NCBI RefSeq assembly: GCF_022063185.1
Contig: NZ_CP091913.1
Span: forward strand, 2,791,501 to 2,855,500
DNA: 64,000 nucleotides
Direction of reading: 5' to 3'
Source: Nostoc sp. UHCC 0870
GTDB lineage: Bacteria; Cyanobacteriota; Cyanobacteriia; Cyanobacteriales; Nostocaceae
The translations under genes were made by a program, and so were the position numbers. Positions 8,464 to 16,882 of this stretch are shown piece after piece (positions within the stretch are counted from its first letter, which is position 1; each line of letters begins with the position of its first letter). Below the pieces are notes generated by a model that saw only the letters and a program-made list of their open reading frames with translations, had not been told where the DNA came from and did not search any database.

Positions 8464-9165
8464 ATGGTCGATTTTAAACAAGATTCTAACCACTATGACA
8501 CTCTCAAAGTGAGTTCTAGTGCTAGCCAAGCGGAGATTAAGCAAGCCTATCGCCGCTTGGTGAAATTATTTCATCCTGATAGTAATCAGGACACGGCTAA
8601 CCATGAGCAGATTATCCGCATTAACGCAGCCTATGAAGTTTTAGGCGATAGTCAAACTCGCCTCAATTATGACAATCAACTGCGGGGTGAGTCTCTCAAA
8701 TTAAATAGCGATCGCCTACAGCGTACAGCCTCAGCGCAAAAACATTACCAAACTAAACGTAAGTCAGGAAAAGACGCTGATGAGCAAGTTGAGGAATGGC
8801 TGCGCCTAGTATATCAACCAGTCAATCGCTTACTGTGCAGTATTCTCAATTCTCTAGAAGAGCAAATTGAAGAACTCGCCGCCGATCCTTTTGATGATGA
8901 ATTGCTAGATGAATTTCAGGAATATTTACAACAGTGTAAAGCAGACCTTAAACAAGCTCAAATTACTTTTCGTTCCTTACCTAATCCTCCCAGTCTAGCT
9001 AGAGCCGCAGCTCATCTCTACTACAGCCTCAGTCAAGTGGGAGATGGATTAGAAGAGTTGGCTTACTTTCCCTTGAACTATGATGAGCGTTATCTGCACA
9101 CTGGGCAAGAACTATTCCGCATCGCCACAAGATTGCATTGTGAAGCGCAAGCATCTGTGGAGTAG
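8464..9165 (+). CDS. J-domain (DnaJ-like) co-chaperone
   Basis: The N-terminal 70 residues are a J-domain: YDTLKVSSSASQAEIKQAY, the HPD tripeptide at 37-39, then NAAYEVLGDSQTRLNYD. It should stimulate an Hsp70 (DnaK) ATPase. There is no Gly/Phe linker, zinc finger or substrate-binding C-terminal DnaJ domain. Residues 100-233 are an all-alpha acidic region I do not recognise, so this is a type III J-protein with a special client. It begins 15 bp after cysK stops and may be co-transcribed with it. Confidence 0.88.
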   Translation: MVDFKQDSNHYDTLKVSSSASQAEIKQAYRRLVKLFHPDSNQDTANHEQIIRINAAYEVLGDSQTRLNYDNQLRGESLKLNSDRLQRTASAQKHYQTKRKSGKDADEQVEEWLRLVYQPVNRLLCSILNSLEEQIEELAADPFDDELLDEFQEYLQQCKADLKQAQITFRSLPNPPSLARAAAHLYYSLSQVGDGLEELAYFPLNYDERYLHTGQELFRIATRLHCEAQASVE

Positions 9166-9205
9166 TGATGACTCCTTTCTATAATTCTAGGGCAGAAGCT
9201 AAGGC

Positions 9206-10420
9206 TCAATGCTGCCTTTCCTTTGATTGTGGCAGAAAATACGCGATCGCTGCATCCCCTAAACCTTGTGTGGAGATCGCACCTGCACTTGCAGCCAGCA
9301 CGCTACCAAACCCAGGTATAAATTTTAAAGCAATATCTGCAATACCAATCATACCAGCATTTGCTCCAACACCTACTCCTCCAGTTACAAGAGAATCTTT
9401 GAGAATCTGTTCTGAAAACTCCTTTCCACTGAGCCAGCCAATATACATAACCATAAAAGTTTGAATCGTAACCACTACTGGTATTGCTGCACCTGGAATA
9501 GGATTTGCAGAAACAAAACCACACAAGGCAGTACAAGCGGTAACAACTATCCTAGCAACATGGAGTTGAAATTTTGTAATCTGCGCCATCCGTGATAAAG
9601 AGCCGTGTATCTCTTTAGGCGTGTAGTTGATCATTTTTTCTACTAATTCAGTAATATTCCACCGATCGTCTTCTTCAGAAAGAATTAAACCGTTTTCCCC
9701 ATCTTCGTATTCAGCATATGCAACAGTGGGAATAACATCTTTGACAGATTCCCTTAATCCTGGTCTTGCTTTCAAAAAGGCAAGAAAACTTTTAACTTGT
9801 TCCTGAATATTGCGGTTTTTTGTTTCGTTGTCAGTGGGTAACGAAACTTTTGGAGGTGATACTTCATCACATTTTGTTAAAACTCCAATCACAGGTAAAT
9901 CGCGCCGATACAGTTTCTTTATTTCTCCAACGATTAATTCACACTCATCAAGATCGTTGTGAGCAGCAGCATGAACCTCTGTTGCTTTACATAAGAAGAG
10001 AATGACATCTGGGCAATCTTTTTTTACAGCTTGCATGATGCTTTCATAAGGCGTTTTTGCCGCATCATATTGTCTGGGTGCTTGAGACTCCTGTAAACCT
10101 CTTGTGTCTAATATATGGAGTACATCACTACCATGATGGTAGTATTTCTTCCACTCAGCCATACCTGTTTCTGGTTTTGTATGGCTGACTTTTGCAACCT
10201 TTAAACCACAAATGGCGTTAATTAATGATGATTTACCGGATCTAGAACGACCAATTACCATGATTCGTGGTGGACGCATTCCTTGGATAACAGAGCGTAA
10301 ATTGTCCAATTTTTGCTGTAGTTCTTCCTTAAATCCGAATAATCCAGGCAGTGTGTTCACGATCTTTAGCAGTTCTGTTACCAGAGATTCGTTACGGTTC
10401 AATGCTTCGGAGTTAGTCAT
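9206..10420 (-). CDS. GTPase with C-terminal DUF697-like membrane domain
   Basis: The 404-residue protein has a G domain (about 50-260): P-loop GRSRSGKSS, DTRG switch II and TKCD base-specificity motif. A C-terminal third follows with several hydrophobic stretches (IVVTACTALCGFVSANPIPGAAIPVV; GVGVGANAGMIGIADIALKFIPGFGSVLAA) that resemble the DUF697 module attached to Era/dynamin-like GTPases. Likely a membrane-associated GTPase; its process is unknown. I chose ATG 10420 (MTNSEALN), which has AGGA 9 bases upstream; in-frame ATGs exist up to 69 bases earlier. It converges with the J-domain gene and diverges from the queD-like gene. Confidence 0.8.
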   Translation of the reverse strand: MTNSEALNRNESLVTELLKIVNTLPGLFGFKEELQQKLDNLRSVIQGMRPPRIMVIGRSRSGKSSLINAICGLKVAKVSHTKPETGMAEWKKYYHHGSDVLHILDTRGLQESQAPRQYDAAKTPYESIMQAVKKDCPDVILFLCKATEVHAAAHNDLDECELIVGEIKKLYRRDLPVIGVLTKCDEVSPPKVSLPTDNETKNRNIQEQVKSFLAFLKARPGLRESVKDVIPTVAYAEYEDGENGLILSEEDDRWNITELVEKMINYTPKEIHGSLSRMAQITKFQLHVARIVVTACTALCGFVSANPIPGAAIPVVVTIQTFMVMYIGWLSGKEFSEQILKDSLVTGGVGVGANAGMIGIADIALKFIPGFGSVLAASAGAISTQGLGDAAIAYFLPQSKERQH

Positions 10421-10554
10421 ATTTAAAATTCCTAGTCTGACATTCATTCTTCTTATGGATATGGATATGATTCCCATAACTACAGGCAAAGAATTAGTTT
10501 ATGCTGTAAATAGTGAAAGATTAAGAAATTTTAAATTCTGCTCCCAGTGTACTC

Positions 10555-11427
10555 ATGCAATGTATTGTAAATCGCCGCGCTCAGTTTTCGGCAAGCCATC
10601 GCTATTGGTTGCCAGAATTGAGTCCAGCCGAAAATATTGAGAAATTTGGTGCTTGCTCTAAATTTCCTGGACATGGACACAACTATGTCTTATTTGTCTC
10701 TATGGCTGGAGAACTTGATGAATATGGTATGGTGTTGAACTTGTCTGACGTGAAACACGTAATTAAAAGCGAAGTTACCAGCCAATTGGACTTTTCTTAT
10801 CTCAATGATGTCTGGGCAGACTTTCAGCAAACTTTGCCTACGACCGAGAATATTGCACGGGTTATTTGGCAGCGACTAGCACCCCACTTACCACTAGTCC
10901 GCATACAGTTGTTTGAACATCCTGAACTTTGGGCAGATTACATAGGAAACGGAATGGAAGCTTACCTAACTATTAGCACTCACTTTAGCGCAGCCCATCG
11001 GCTAGCACATCCTCAACTCAGTGATCAAGATAATGCTGAGATTTACGGTAAATGCGCTCGTCCCCACGGACACGGACATAATTACCACTTGGAAGTAACT
11101 GTTAAAGGTGAAATTGATCAGCGTACTGGGATGATTGCCGATTTAGGTGCTTTAAATCAGGCGATAGATGATCATGTGCTAGAAGCATTTGACCACAGCT
11201 TTTTAAACAAAGATATTCCTTACTTTGCAGAGGTTGTACCAACTGCTGAGAATATCGCTCTGTATATTAGTAATTTACTGCGATCGCCTGTACAAAACCT
11301 AGGTGCAAAGCTACACAAGATAAAACTCATCGAAAGCCCAAATAACTCCTGCGAGATTTACTGCACGGATGCTGAATCTAACACTGTTAGTGCAGTACAA
11401 AATCAACCAGTTTTAGCACGCATTTAA
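10555..11427 (+). CDS. Tandem two-domain 6-pyruvoyl-tetrahydropterin/QueD-like synthase
   Basis: The 290-residue protein contains two copies of the PTPS/QueD fold. Copy 1 (1-130) has His15 (SASHRY), Cys34 and the HGHNY zinc histidines at 40 and 42. Copy 2 (135-275) has His148 (SAAHRL), Cys167 and PHGHGHNY at 170-177. Both keep zinc ligands and the catalytic Cys, so both could be active. QueD makes 6-carboxytetrahydropterin, the second step to queuosine/7-deazaguanine; the eukaryotic-type PTPS makes biopterin. Which product applies here is uncertain. Family members are usually about 120-150 residues, so this is a duplication-fusion. Confidence 0.85.
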   Translation: MQCIVNRRAQFSASHRYWLPELSPAENIEKFGACSKFPGHGHNYVLFVSMAGELDEYGMVLNLSDVKHVIKSEVTSQLDFSYLNDVWADFQQTLPTTENIARVIWQRLAPHLPLVRIQLFEHPELWADYIGNGMEAYLTISTHFSAAHRLAHPQLSDQDNAEIYGKCARPHGHGHNYHLEVTVKGEIDQRTGMIADLGALNQAIDDHVLEAFDHSFLNKDIPYFAEVVPTAENIALYISNLLRSPVQNLGAKLHKIKLIESPNNSCEIYCTDAESNTVSAVQNQPVLARI

Positions 11428-11470
11428 ATGAGTAATGAGTAATGAGTAAGAAGTAATAGGAATGAAATTT

Positions 11471-11498
11471 TTAGAGACGCGAAATTTTGCGTCTCTCT
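11471..11498 (+). terminator. AGAGACGC hairpin after the QueD-like gene
   Basis: TTAGAGACGC, a short loop, then GCGTCTCTC forms an 8-bp stem followed by TTGCTTT. Related GAGACG/CGTCTC hairpins occur at 15205-15231 and 19850-19876, so this is a recurring terminator-like repeat. Confidence 0.6.
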
Positions 11499-11551
11499 TG
11501 CTTTGAACGTTAAACCCCTACATTTTGTGAAAAGACAAGACTTTTGAATTA

Positions 11552-12982
11552 TCAAAAATTACTGGAATTCTCTAACCACTCTTTTTTTTCCAACCAATCT
11601 CTACCTACCTGGATACTAATATCAGAATTGAGACTACCGGTACTTTCTACGCGGACTTCTCCAAAACCTAAAGTATTGCGAATTGATTCTGCACTATCGC
11701 CATCGCCCTTTTGAGCGATAATTTTAGTCATTTCCAAAGGTTCAGACCACTCTTTATAAATATATATATTGCGATATCCGGCTTTTTCCAAAGTTTTGAT
11801 CAAAGGACGGAGTTGAGAGCGATCGCTATCTGTGCTACCTGTGCTATCTTGTATTGCTACCTTTAACGCGCCCGGCTCAGTAATTTGGCGTTCCGAGAAT
11901 GATTCTAAACCAAAGTGCTGAGACATCAAGTTGGTAATACCTCTTTTACTCGGTATCCAATAGCTAGCATCATACTCACCATTTTCGCTAAAGCGACCAG
12001 GTAACATAAACATTTGCATATTAGCCCGGTTGGTGCGGACTCCAAAGCCCAATAGTGCCACCAATTCTTCAACAGTTAAATTAGTATCGATGTTATCTTT
12101 GACCACGTTGAGAATTTTTGGTAATTGAGTTACTGTAGCGGGGTTGAGACTCTGGTCAATCAATGCCCGAATTACCATTTGCTGGCGTTGAATGCGGCCA
12201 ATATCTCCCAGTGCATCATGGCGAAAGCGAAGTAATTGTAGTGCTTGATCGCCGTTGAGATGCTGCTTACCTGCCTTTAAATTAATATATAGATGTTGAG
12301 AGTCATCTTGATATTTCATATCTTTGGGAACATGGACTGTGACTCCACCCAAAGCATCAATCAGTTTGCCCACCCCTAAAACATTAATGCGGATGTAGCG
12401 ATCAATTCCTGCACCCCCCAAGACATTGCTAACTGTTTTAGCAGTTAAAGCCGGGCCACCTTCAACATTGGCAGCATTAATTTTCCTTGTCCCATAACCC
12501 TCAATTTCGGTGCGGGTATCCCTGGGAATAGACAAAATCGCTATTTTTTTCTTCTCTGGTTGAAATTGAACTAAAAGCATTACATCCGCAAGACCATCAA
12601 AGGAATTGATTTGCGGTAAATGTCGGAGGTTTTGGGTATCAGGAGGAGGATTCCGTACATCTGGCGGTAGTACACTCATACCCATAACAAGAAGATTTAC
12701 GGGACGAGTTAATTCTGAGAATCGTAACCCATTACCAGCAATGCGATCGCCATCAAAGACAGCTTCTTCTTGGGGACTAAGCTCTGCTTGTTGTAACTGT
12801 GTACCACTTAAAGACACTGCCAACAACGCCCCGGCTGTTGCCGATACCATAGCAATACCACTCATCCCCACCCAGAACCATAGCCAACGCCCAGACTTGG
12901 CATTTTTCTGCCTGGACTTAGGGACTCTCGCTGATTGGTTTCCTTCGGTCGAAGTTCTTTGACTGGTCACAGACTGCCTCAC
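11552..12982 (-). CDS. LytR-CpsA-Psr (LCP) family cell-wall glycopolymer ligase
   Basis: The 476-residue protein has a basic N-terminus, one membrane helix (about 33-58, WLWFWVGMSGIAMVSATAGALLAV) and an LCP domain outside the membrane. LCP marks: VNLLVMGM near 96, SFDGLADVMLLVQF near 125, the Arg-rich SIPRDTRTEI near 152, and LRFRHDALGDIGRIQRQQ near 254. LCP enzymes move polyprenyl-linked glycans onto peptidoglycan or other acceptors. A C-terminal LytR_C-like region (about 370-470) follows. The start is uncertain: GTG 12982, or GTG 12970 which sits 6 bases after GAGG. Confidence 0.9.
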   Translation of the reverse strand: MRQSVTSQRTSTEGNQSARVPKSRQKNAKSGRWLWFWVGMSGIAMVSATAGALLAVSLSGTQLQQAELSPQEEAVFDGDRIAGNGLRFSELTRPVNLLVMGMSVLPPDVRNPPPDTQNLRHLPQINSFDGLADVMLLVQFQPEKKKIAILSIPRDTRTEIEGYGTRKINAANVEGGPALTAKTVSNVLGGAGIDRYIRINVLGVGKLIDALGGVTVHVPKDMKYQDDSQHLYINLKAGKQHLNGDQALQLLRFRHDALGDIGRIQRQQMVIRALIDQSLNPATVTQLPKILNVVKDNIDTNLTVEELVALLGFGVRTNRANMQMFMLPGRFSENGEYDASYWIPSKRGITNLMSQHFGLESFSERQITEPGALKVAIQDSTGSTDSDRSQLRPLIKTLEKAGYRNIYIYKEWSEPLEMTKIIAQKGDGDSAESIRNTLGFGEVRVESTGSLNSDISIQVGRDWLEKKEWLENSSNF

Positions 12983-13447
12983 ACTTAACTGATTAAATTA
13001 TGTATATTTGCCGACTAACAATTAATGCAGATAAATCAACCCATAATAGCTAACTTTTAATAAACCATGCTGATCTGTAAATACAGCGTCAACCACAACA
13101 CTTATAGCAGGATTTTTTGTTAGTTGTGGCAAATCTTTCAATGTTTTCTTGAAGTATGACAACAATTCAGTCAGTTTGACTAGATGTAGACAGAATATTT
13201 TTGGGAATTGGGGATTGGGGACTTGGTGGGGATTAGGGATTAGATACTATTTATATAGTGTAGAGGTTTGAATTTTGAGTGTTTTTACTTGGGTTGAGGT
13301 TTTCTCTTTAATTGATGGTGGGGAATATATCTAGAGACATTCTCTCTTTTGACAAAAATGTAAAGGTTTAAAGCCATACTGGGTTTTGCTAACACCTCTT
13401 GTAGACAAATTAGCTTTCCCTGTCACCTGTCACCTGTTCCCTTTCCC
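12983..13447. other. 465-bp gene-free stretch with repeat tracts
   Basis: No coding potential is convincing on either strand. It holds a GGGGATT-type tract at 13202-13243 and CTGTCAC-type heptamers at 13421-13446. The left part presumably includes the LCP gene promoter. Confidence 0.5.
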
Positions 13448-13891
13448 CTAATCCAATAATTTTTCTGCCAAGTTGCTTAACCCTGGTAAACGGTGAGACT
13501 TACCTCGAATGATTCTGAAAATCAGCCAGAGACTTACCAAAAAATAACCAGATGTACAAAAACTATTGAGGATTAACAGGCGCAGGGCTAAAAAATCGGT
13601 AGTTGCTGACCCAGTGGCTAATAAGGCATAGCCCAAAAGCCAGGTAAATGCCAGAGTAATAGACAGACGACTAACGGCTAGTTGTTCCCGATTACCTTGG
13701 CGGCGATAAACCATCCATAGGGAGGGAAAGAAACCTAACACGGGTATTAAATATAAAATCAACTGTGTTTTGGCATTTTTTGCATCTTTTTTATCAAGTA
13801 GGGATTGGGTAACGTCTTCTTCCACACTCCCCATTTCCCAGTCTTTACTCTCTTGATACAGAGAATGATCACTCGATTCCGAATTTTTCAT
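13448..13891 (-). CDS. Hypothetical membrane protein with three predicted helices
   Basis: A 147-residue protein with an acidic soluble N-terminus (1-40) and then three hydrophobic helices (LILYLIPVLGFFPSLWMVY; LSITLAFTWLLGYALLATG; ILNSFCTSGYFLVSLWLIFRII) and a short basic tail. I do not recognise the family. I used ATG 13891; a TTG five codons upstream is too close to its AGGA to be likely. It diverges from the AI-2E permease gene. Confidence 0.6.
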   Translation of the reverse strand: MKNSESSDHSLYQESKDWEMGSVEEDVTQSLLDKKDAKNAKTQLILYLIPVLGFFPSLWMVYRRQGNREQLAVSRLSITLAFTWLLGYALLATGSATTDFLALRLLILNSFCTSGYFLVSLWLIFRIIRGKSHRLPGLSNLAEKLLD

Positions 13892-14002
13892 AAGATATTT
13901 TGTCAAATCCTAAACTAGAGGGATGAATGACAGTGGTGTAGTTAGAGATAATAAGCTATAGATTCAGAATTTTATTGAGTTCTATCCCGCAATCGGTTTA
14001 AG

Positions 14003-15184
14003 ATGCAGACACGCAAGCTATTCAACTGGTGGCAGACACTAACACCAATAGCGAGAATTGGGGCGATCGCTATCTTCGCCCCATTGTTGGTTCTCAATGG
14101 TTGGGCATTTGCCGCAATTTTTAATTATTTCCATTCCCTCATAGCTATTTTAGTTGGAGCTTCAGTTTTAGCATTTCTACTCAACTATCCCGTTAGCTGG
14201 ATGGAGCATCACGGTGCAAAACGAGAGCAAGTAGCTATTTTAGTGTTTTTGCTGGCTCTATCGGTGCTTTTAGCTTTAGGTGTAACCCTGTTTCCCTTGG
14301 CACTTACCCAAGCACAACAATTAGTGGCTCGCCTTCCCGAATTAATTGATTCTGGGCGATCGCAATTAATGATGTTGAACGAAAAAGCCGAAGTGATGGG
14401 CTTACCTCTTAACCTTGATGCTTTGGTAGTGCAAATTAACGATCGCGTCAAGGGACAATTGCAGGCGATCGCTGGGCAAGTTTTAAATCTGGCTGTGGTG
14501 ACATTCACCAGCTTGCTAGATTTTCTCTTGACGATGGTGTTAACTTTCTATCTTTTGCAGCACGGCGGAGAACTTTGGGAAAGTCTAGTCGAATGGCTAC
14601 CAACAAGATTTCGTCACCCTTTTTCCCAAACGGTACGCCTCAGCTTTCAAAATTTCTTTATTACCCAGCTAATTTTATCTACTTGTATGGCCTCAGCCCT
14701 GATTCCTACATTTTTGTGGCTGAAAGTGCCTTTTGGTCTATTATTTGGCCTAACTATTGGCATTATGGCTCTCGTCCCGTTTGGCGGTTCTGTAGGTATT
14801 GCCCTCACTACTTCCCTAGTGGCGTTGCAAGATTTCTCGATGGGTGTGAGAGTTTTAATCGCAGCTGTGATTGTGCAGCAAATTTTAGAGAACTTGATTG
14901 CACCCCGGATTTTAGGCAGTTTTACTGGGTTAAATCCTGTGTGGATATTAATTTCTGTGTTAACAGGAGCTAGAGTTGGCGGACTTTTAGGGGTAATAGT
15001 AGCTGTACCTACGGCTGTGATTATTAAGACTGCTCTAACTGCTTTGCGTCCTACTAGCTTGATCACTGAAGCAGAGGAAAGTACAAGTCACACAGAGACA
15101 AGTACATCAATCACGCCAGGAGAGAACCCCAAAGCAGAGACAAAAAAGGCTTTGAACGTTTCTGAACAGCCAACTTTACCTTAA
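14003..15184 (+). CDS. AI-2E/PerM family permease (first of two)
   Basis: The 393-residue protein has the multi-helix pattern of the AI-2E (UPF0118) family: two N-terminal helices, an amphipathic middle (residues 100-160), then FTSLLDFLLTMVLTFYLL and the late helices with PFGLLFGLTIGIMALVPFGGSVGI and ILENLIAPRILGSFTGLNPVWILISVLTGARVGGL. Members export small molecules or ions; the name does not prove AI-2 transport. The C-terminal 45 residues are a hydrophilic Thr/Glu-rich tail. A close relative lies at 24649-25749. Confidence 0.88.
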   Translation: MQTRKLFNWWQTLTPIARIGAIAIFAPLLVLNGWAFAAIFNYFHSLIAILVGASVLAFLLNYPVSWMEHHGAKREQVAILVFLLALSVLLALGVTLFPLALTQAQQLVARLPELIDSGRSQLMMLNEKAEVMGLPLNLDALVVQINDRVKGQLQAIAGQVLNLAVVTFTSLLDFLLTMVLTFYLLQHGGELWESLVEWLPTRFRHPFSQTVRLSFQNFFITQLILSTCMASALIPTFLWLKVPFGLLFGLTIGIMALVPFGGSVGIALTTSLVALQDFSMGVRVLIAAVIVQQILENLIAPRILGSFTGLNPVWILISVLTGARVGGLLGVIVAVPTAVIIKTALTALRPTSLITEAEESTSHTETSTSITPGENPKAETKKALNVSEQPTLP

Positions 15185-15204
15185 TTTCCACACGCAACAT
15201 TTTA

Positions 15205-15231
15205 GTAGAGACGTGATTAATCCCGTCTCTA
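15205..15231. terminator. Bidirectional hairpin between convergent genes
   Basis: GTAGAGACG...CGTCTCTAC forms a perfect 9-bp stem located between the permease and serpin stops (53 bp apart). It can serve as terminator for both genes, although T-runs are short. Confidence 0.6.
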
Positions 15232-15237
15232 CCTCAT

Positions 15238-16566
15238 TTACTTTGGATCAACGATCGCACCCATAAATAAAATGCTCCCTGTCTGATTGTCACGAATTGC
15301 AGTGAAGAAGGGACGGTCAACAATCATTTTAAATGGTACTTGTGGCTCTCTGAAAGATGTGGCAACTATACCTACAGAAGTGGCTGCACTAGCTTCTGTA
15401 CCTTCTTCGTTGACTTCTACAAAAGTTTTATGTCTCACCTGGCTGATAGCTAGATTTTTGCCGATACCGGAAAAATTAGCCTGTTGACTAAAAGCCTCTC
15501 CCATGCCTAAAGCTTTGAGTGCATCGTTGAGGGTAATATCATAGTCTGTCTGAAAGCGAGGTAACTTAATTGATCCTTCCCGCTTGCTAAATTGAGACAT
15601 CCATTTGTCCCAGTTTTCAGCATTCAAGTTTTGCGAGAAGGCTTTAAGATTAGAGTTCTGCTTGGGTAAAAAGATGTACAGACTAACTTTACCATCCTGA
15701 CCATAAGGCAAACTCACAGCCTGAAATTGTTCAGTTTCGTAGTATTTATAATCACCCGTCTGCGACATCATGGGGTGTGGTTTTTGCTGAGTTGGTGAGA
15801 TGTAAAAGGGTTGGGGTTTAGTTTGAGTTTGATCAAACTTCTCGGTCCATTGCCCCTTAAAATATATGGCATTCACCAAAAACAGCATTTGATTTGGTTC
15901 TATTTTGTTAACAATGCTATCGATTTTGCCATTGGTGTTATCTTTTACCCATTTGTTAATGGTATTAGGGGTAGCAGCATCCTGAAAGTCTACAGTTGTG
16001 ACTTTGGCTTTATAGAAATCTTGGGTTCTCTGAATAAAATCAGGACGCAGGCTAGCATTTTGATTCGCCCATAATGAGTTAGCAATCTTCAGTTGCACAT
16101 TTTGATCAGGATTTTCTAGCAGCTGGTTGAGTGAAGCGTAAGCAGAGTTAAGTTCTGGTAGATTGATACCCTGTAACTCCAGAGTCTTAGCCATTGCTTG
16201 TTGAGTAGAGCCGCTAGCACCATTGTAGGTCATGGACAGAGCGATCGCGATACTGGTAGGCGACACAAAAATGTTCTTAGTGCTACTCTCTTGTTTCCCG
16301 ATTTCCTTAAATAGTTTAAAGCCAAATTTATTGTTAGCAGAGATGATTTTTGTATCGGGAATTACTGTTTTTTTTTGCACTGAGGACGCTGTTTGAGGTA
16401 AATCGGATTGGGCTAACGCACTTGTACTATCATTTACCTGAGAACAACCTAAAACCCCAAACAGAACCACGCTAGCTGCGGCTAGAACATAACGTCTTCC
16501 TAAGCTCACAGCGTAACGTCTTTGCAGGAAACTTTCTTTCACACCACTGAATTTCTGCCGAATCAT
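15238..16566 (-). CDS. Lipoprotein serpin (serine protease inhibitor)
   Basis: The 442-residue protein has a signal peptide with lipobox VLGC (Cys41), then a complete serpin fold: NKFGFKLFKEI, SIAIALSMTYNGASGSTQQAM, NAIYFKGQWTEKFD and the C-terminal VDRPFFTAIRDNQTGSILFMG. The reactive loop has the inhibitory hinge EEGTEASAATSVG with small residues (Gly389 as P15). By counting from antitrypsin, P1-P1' is Thr403-Ser404. It should trap a serine (or cysteine) protease by the suicide mechanism at the cell surface. A secreted subtilase-like gene lies 316 bp upstream on the same strand. Confidence 0.93.
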   Translation of the reverse strand: MIRQKFSGVKESFLQRRYAVSLGRRYVLAAASVVLFGVLGCSQVNDSTSALAQSDLPQTASSVQKKTVIPDTKIISANNKFGFKLFKEIGKQESSTKNIFVSPTSIAIALSMTYNGASGSTQQAMAKTLELQGINLPELNSAYASLNQLLENPDQNVQLKIANSLWANQNASLRPDFIQRTQDFYKAKVTTVDFQDAATPNTINKWVKDNTNGKIDSIVNKIEPNQMLFLVNAIYFKGQWTEKFDQTQTKPQPFYISPTQQKPHPMMSQTGDYKYYETEQFQAVSLPYGQDGKVSLYIFLPKQNSNLKAFSQNLNAENWDKWMSQFSKREGSIKLPRFQTDYDITLNDALKALGMGEAFSQQANFSGIGKNLAISQVRHKTFVEVNEEGTEASAATSVGIVATSFREPQVPFKMIVDRPFFTAIRDNQTGSILFMGAIVDPK

Positions 16567-16882
16567 TTTACTACCTCATGTACCAAAATTTTTGACCTGT
16601 CTACCAAATATTGACGTTAATGCTGTGTTCACTATTTAATTTTGCATTAACAATAATTTAAATACTCGGCGGTTACAGTTTTGGTAACGGTAATTTTGCG
16701 GCAAAAATCAACGGCGACTGCACAAGCTTTTAGTAAATCCACTCATTAAAATTATATTGATTTTCAATACACTTTCATAAAAAAAATTTGTATTCTAAAT
16801 GACAAAAATCAGGAGTAGAGAGTAGGGATTAGGAAATTTATCCACTATTCCCTGTCACCTGTCACCTGTCACCTGTCACCTC
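16567..16882. other. 316-bp spacer between subtilase and serpin genes
   Basis: AT-rich, without a credible ORF. A CTGTCAC heptamer tract lies at 16850-16880. No strong terminator is visible on the minus strand, so read-through from the subtilase gene into the serpin gene is possible. Confidence 0.45.
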
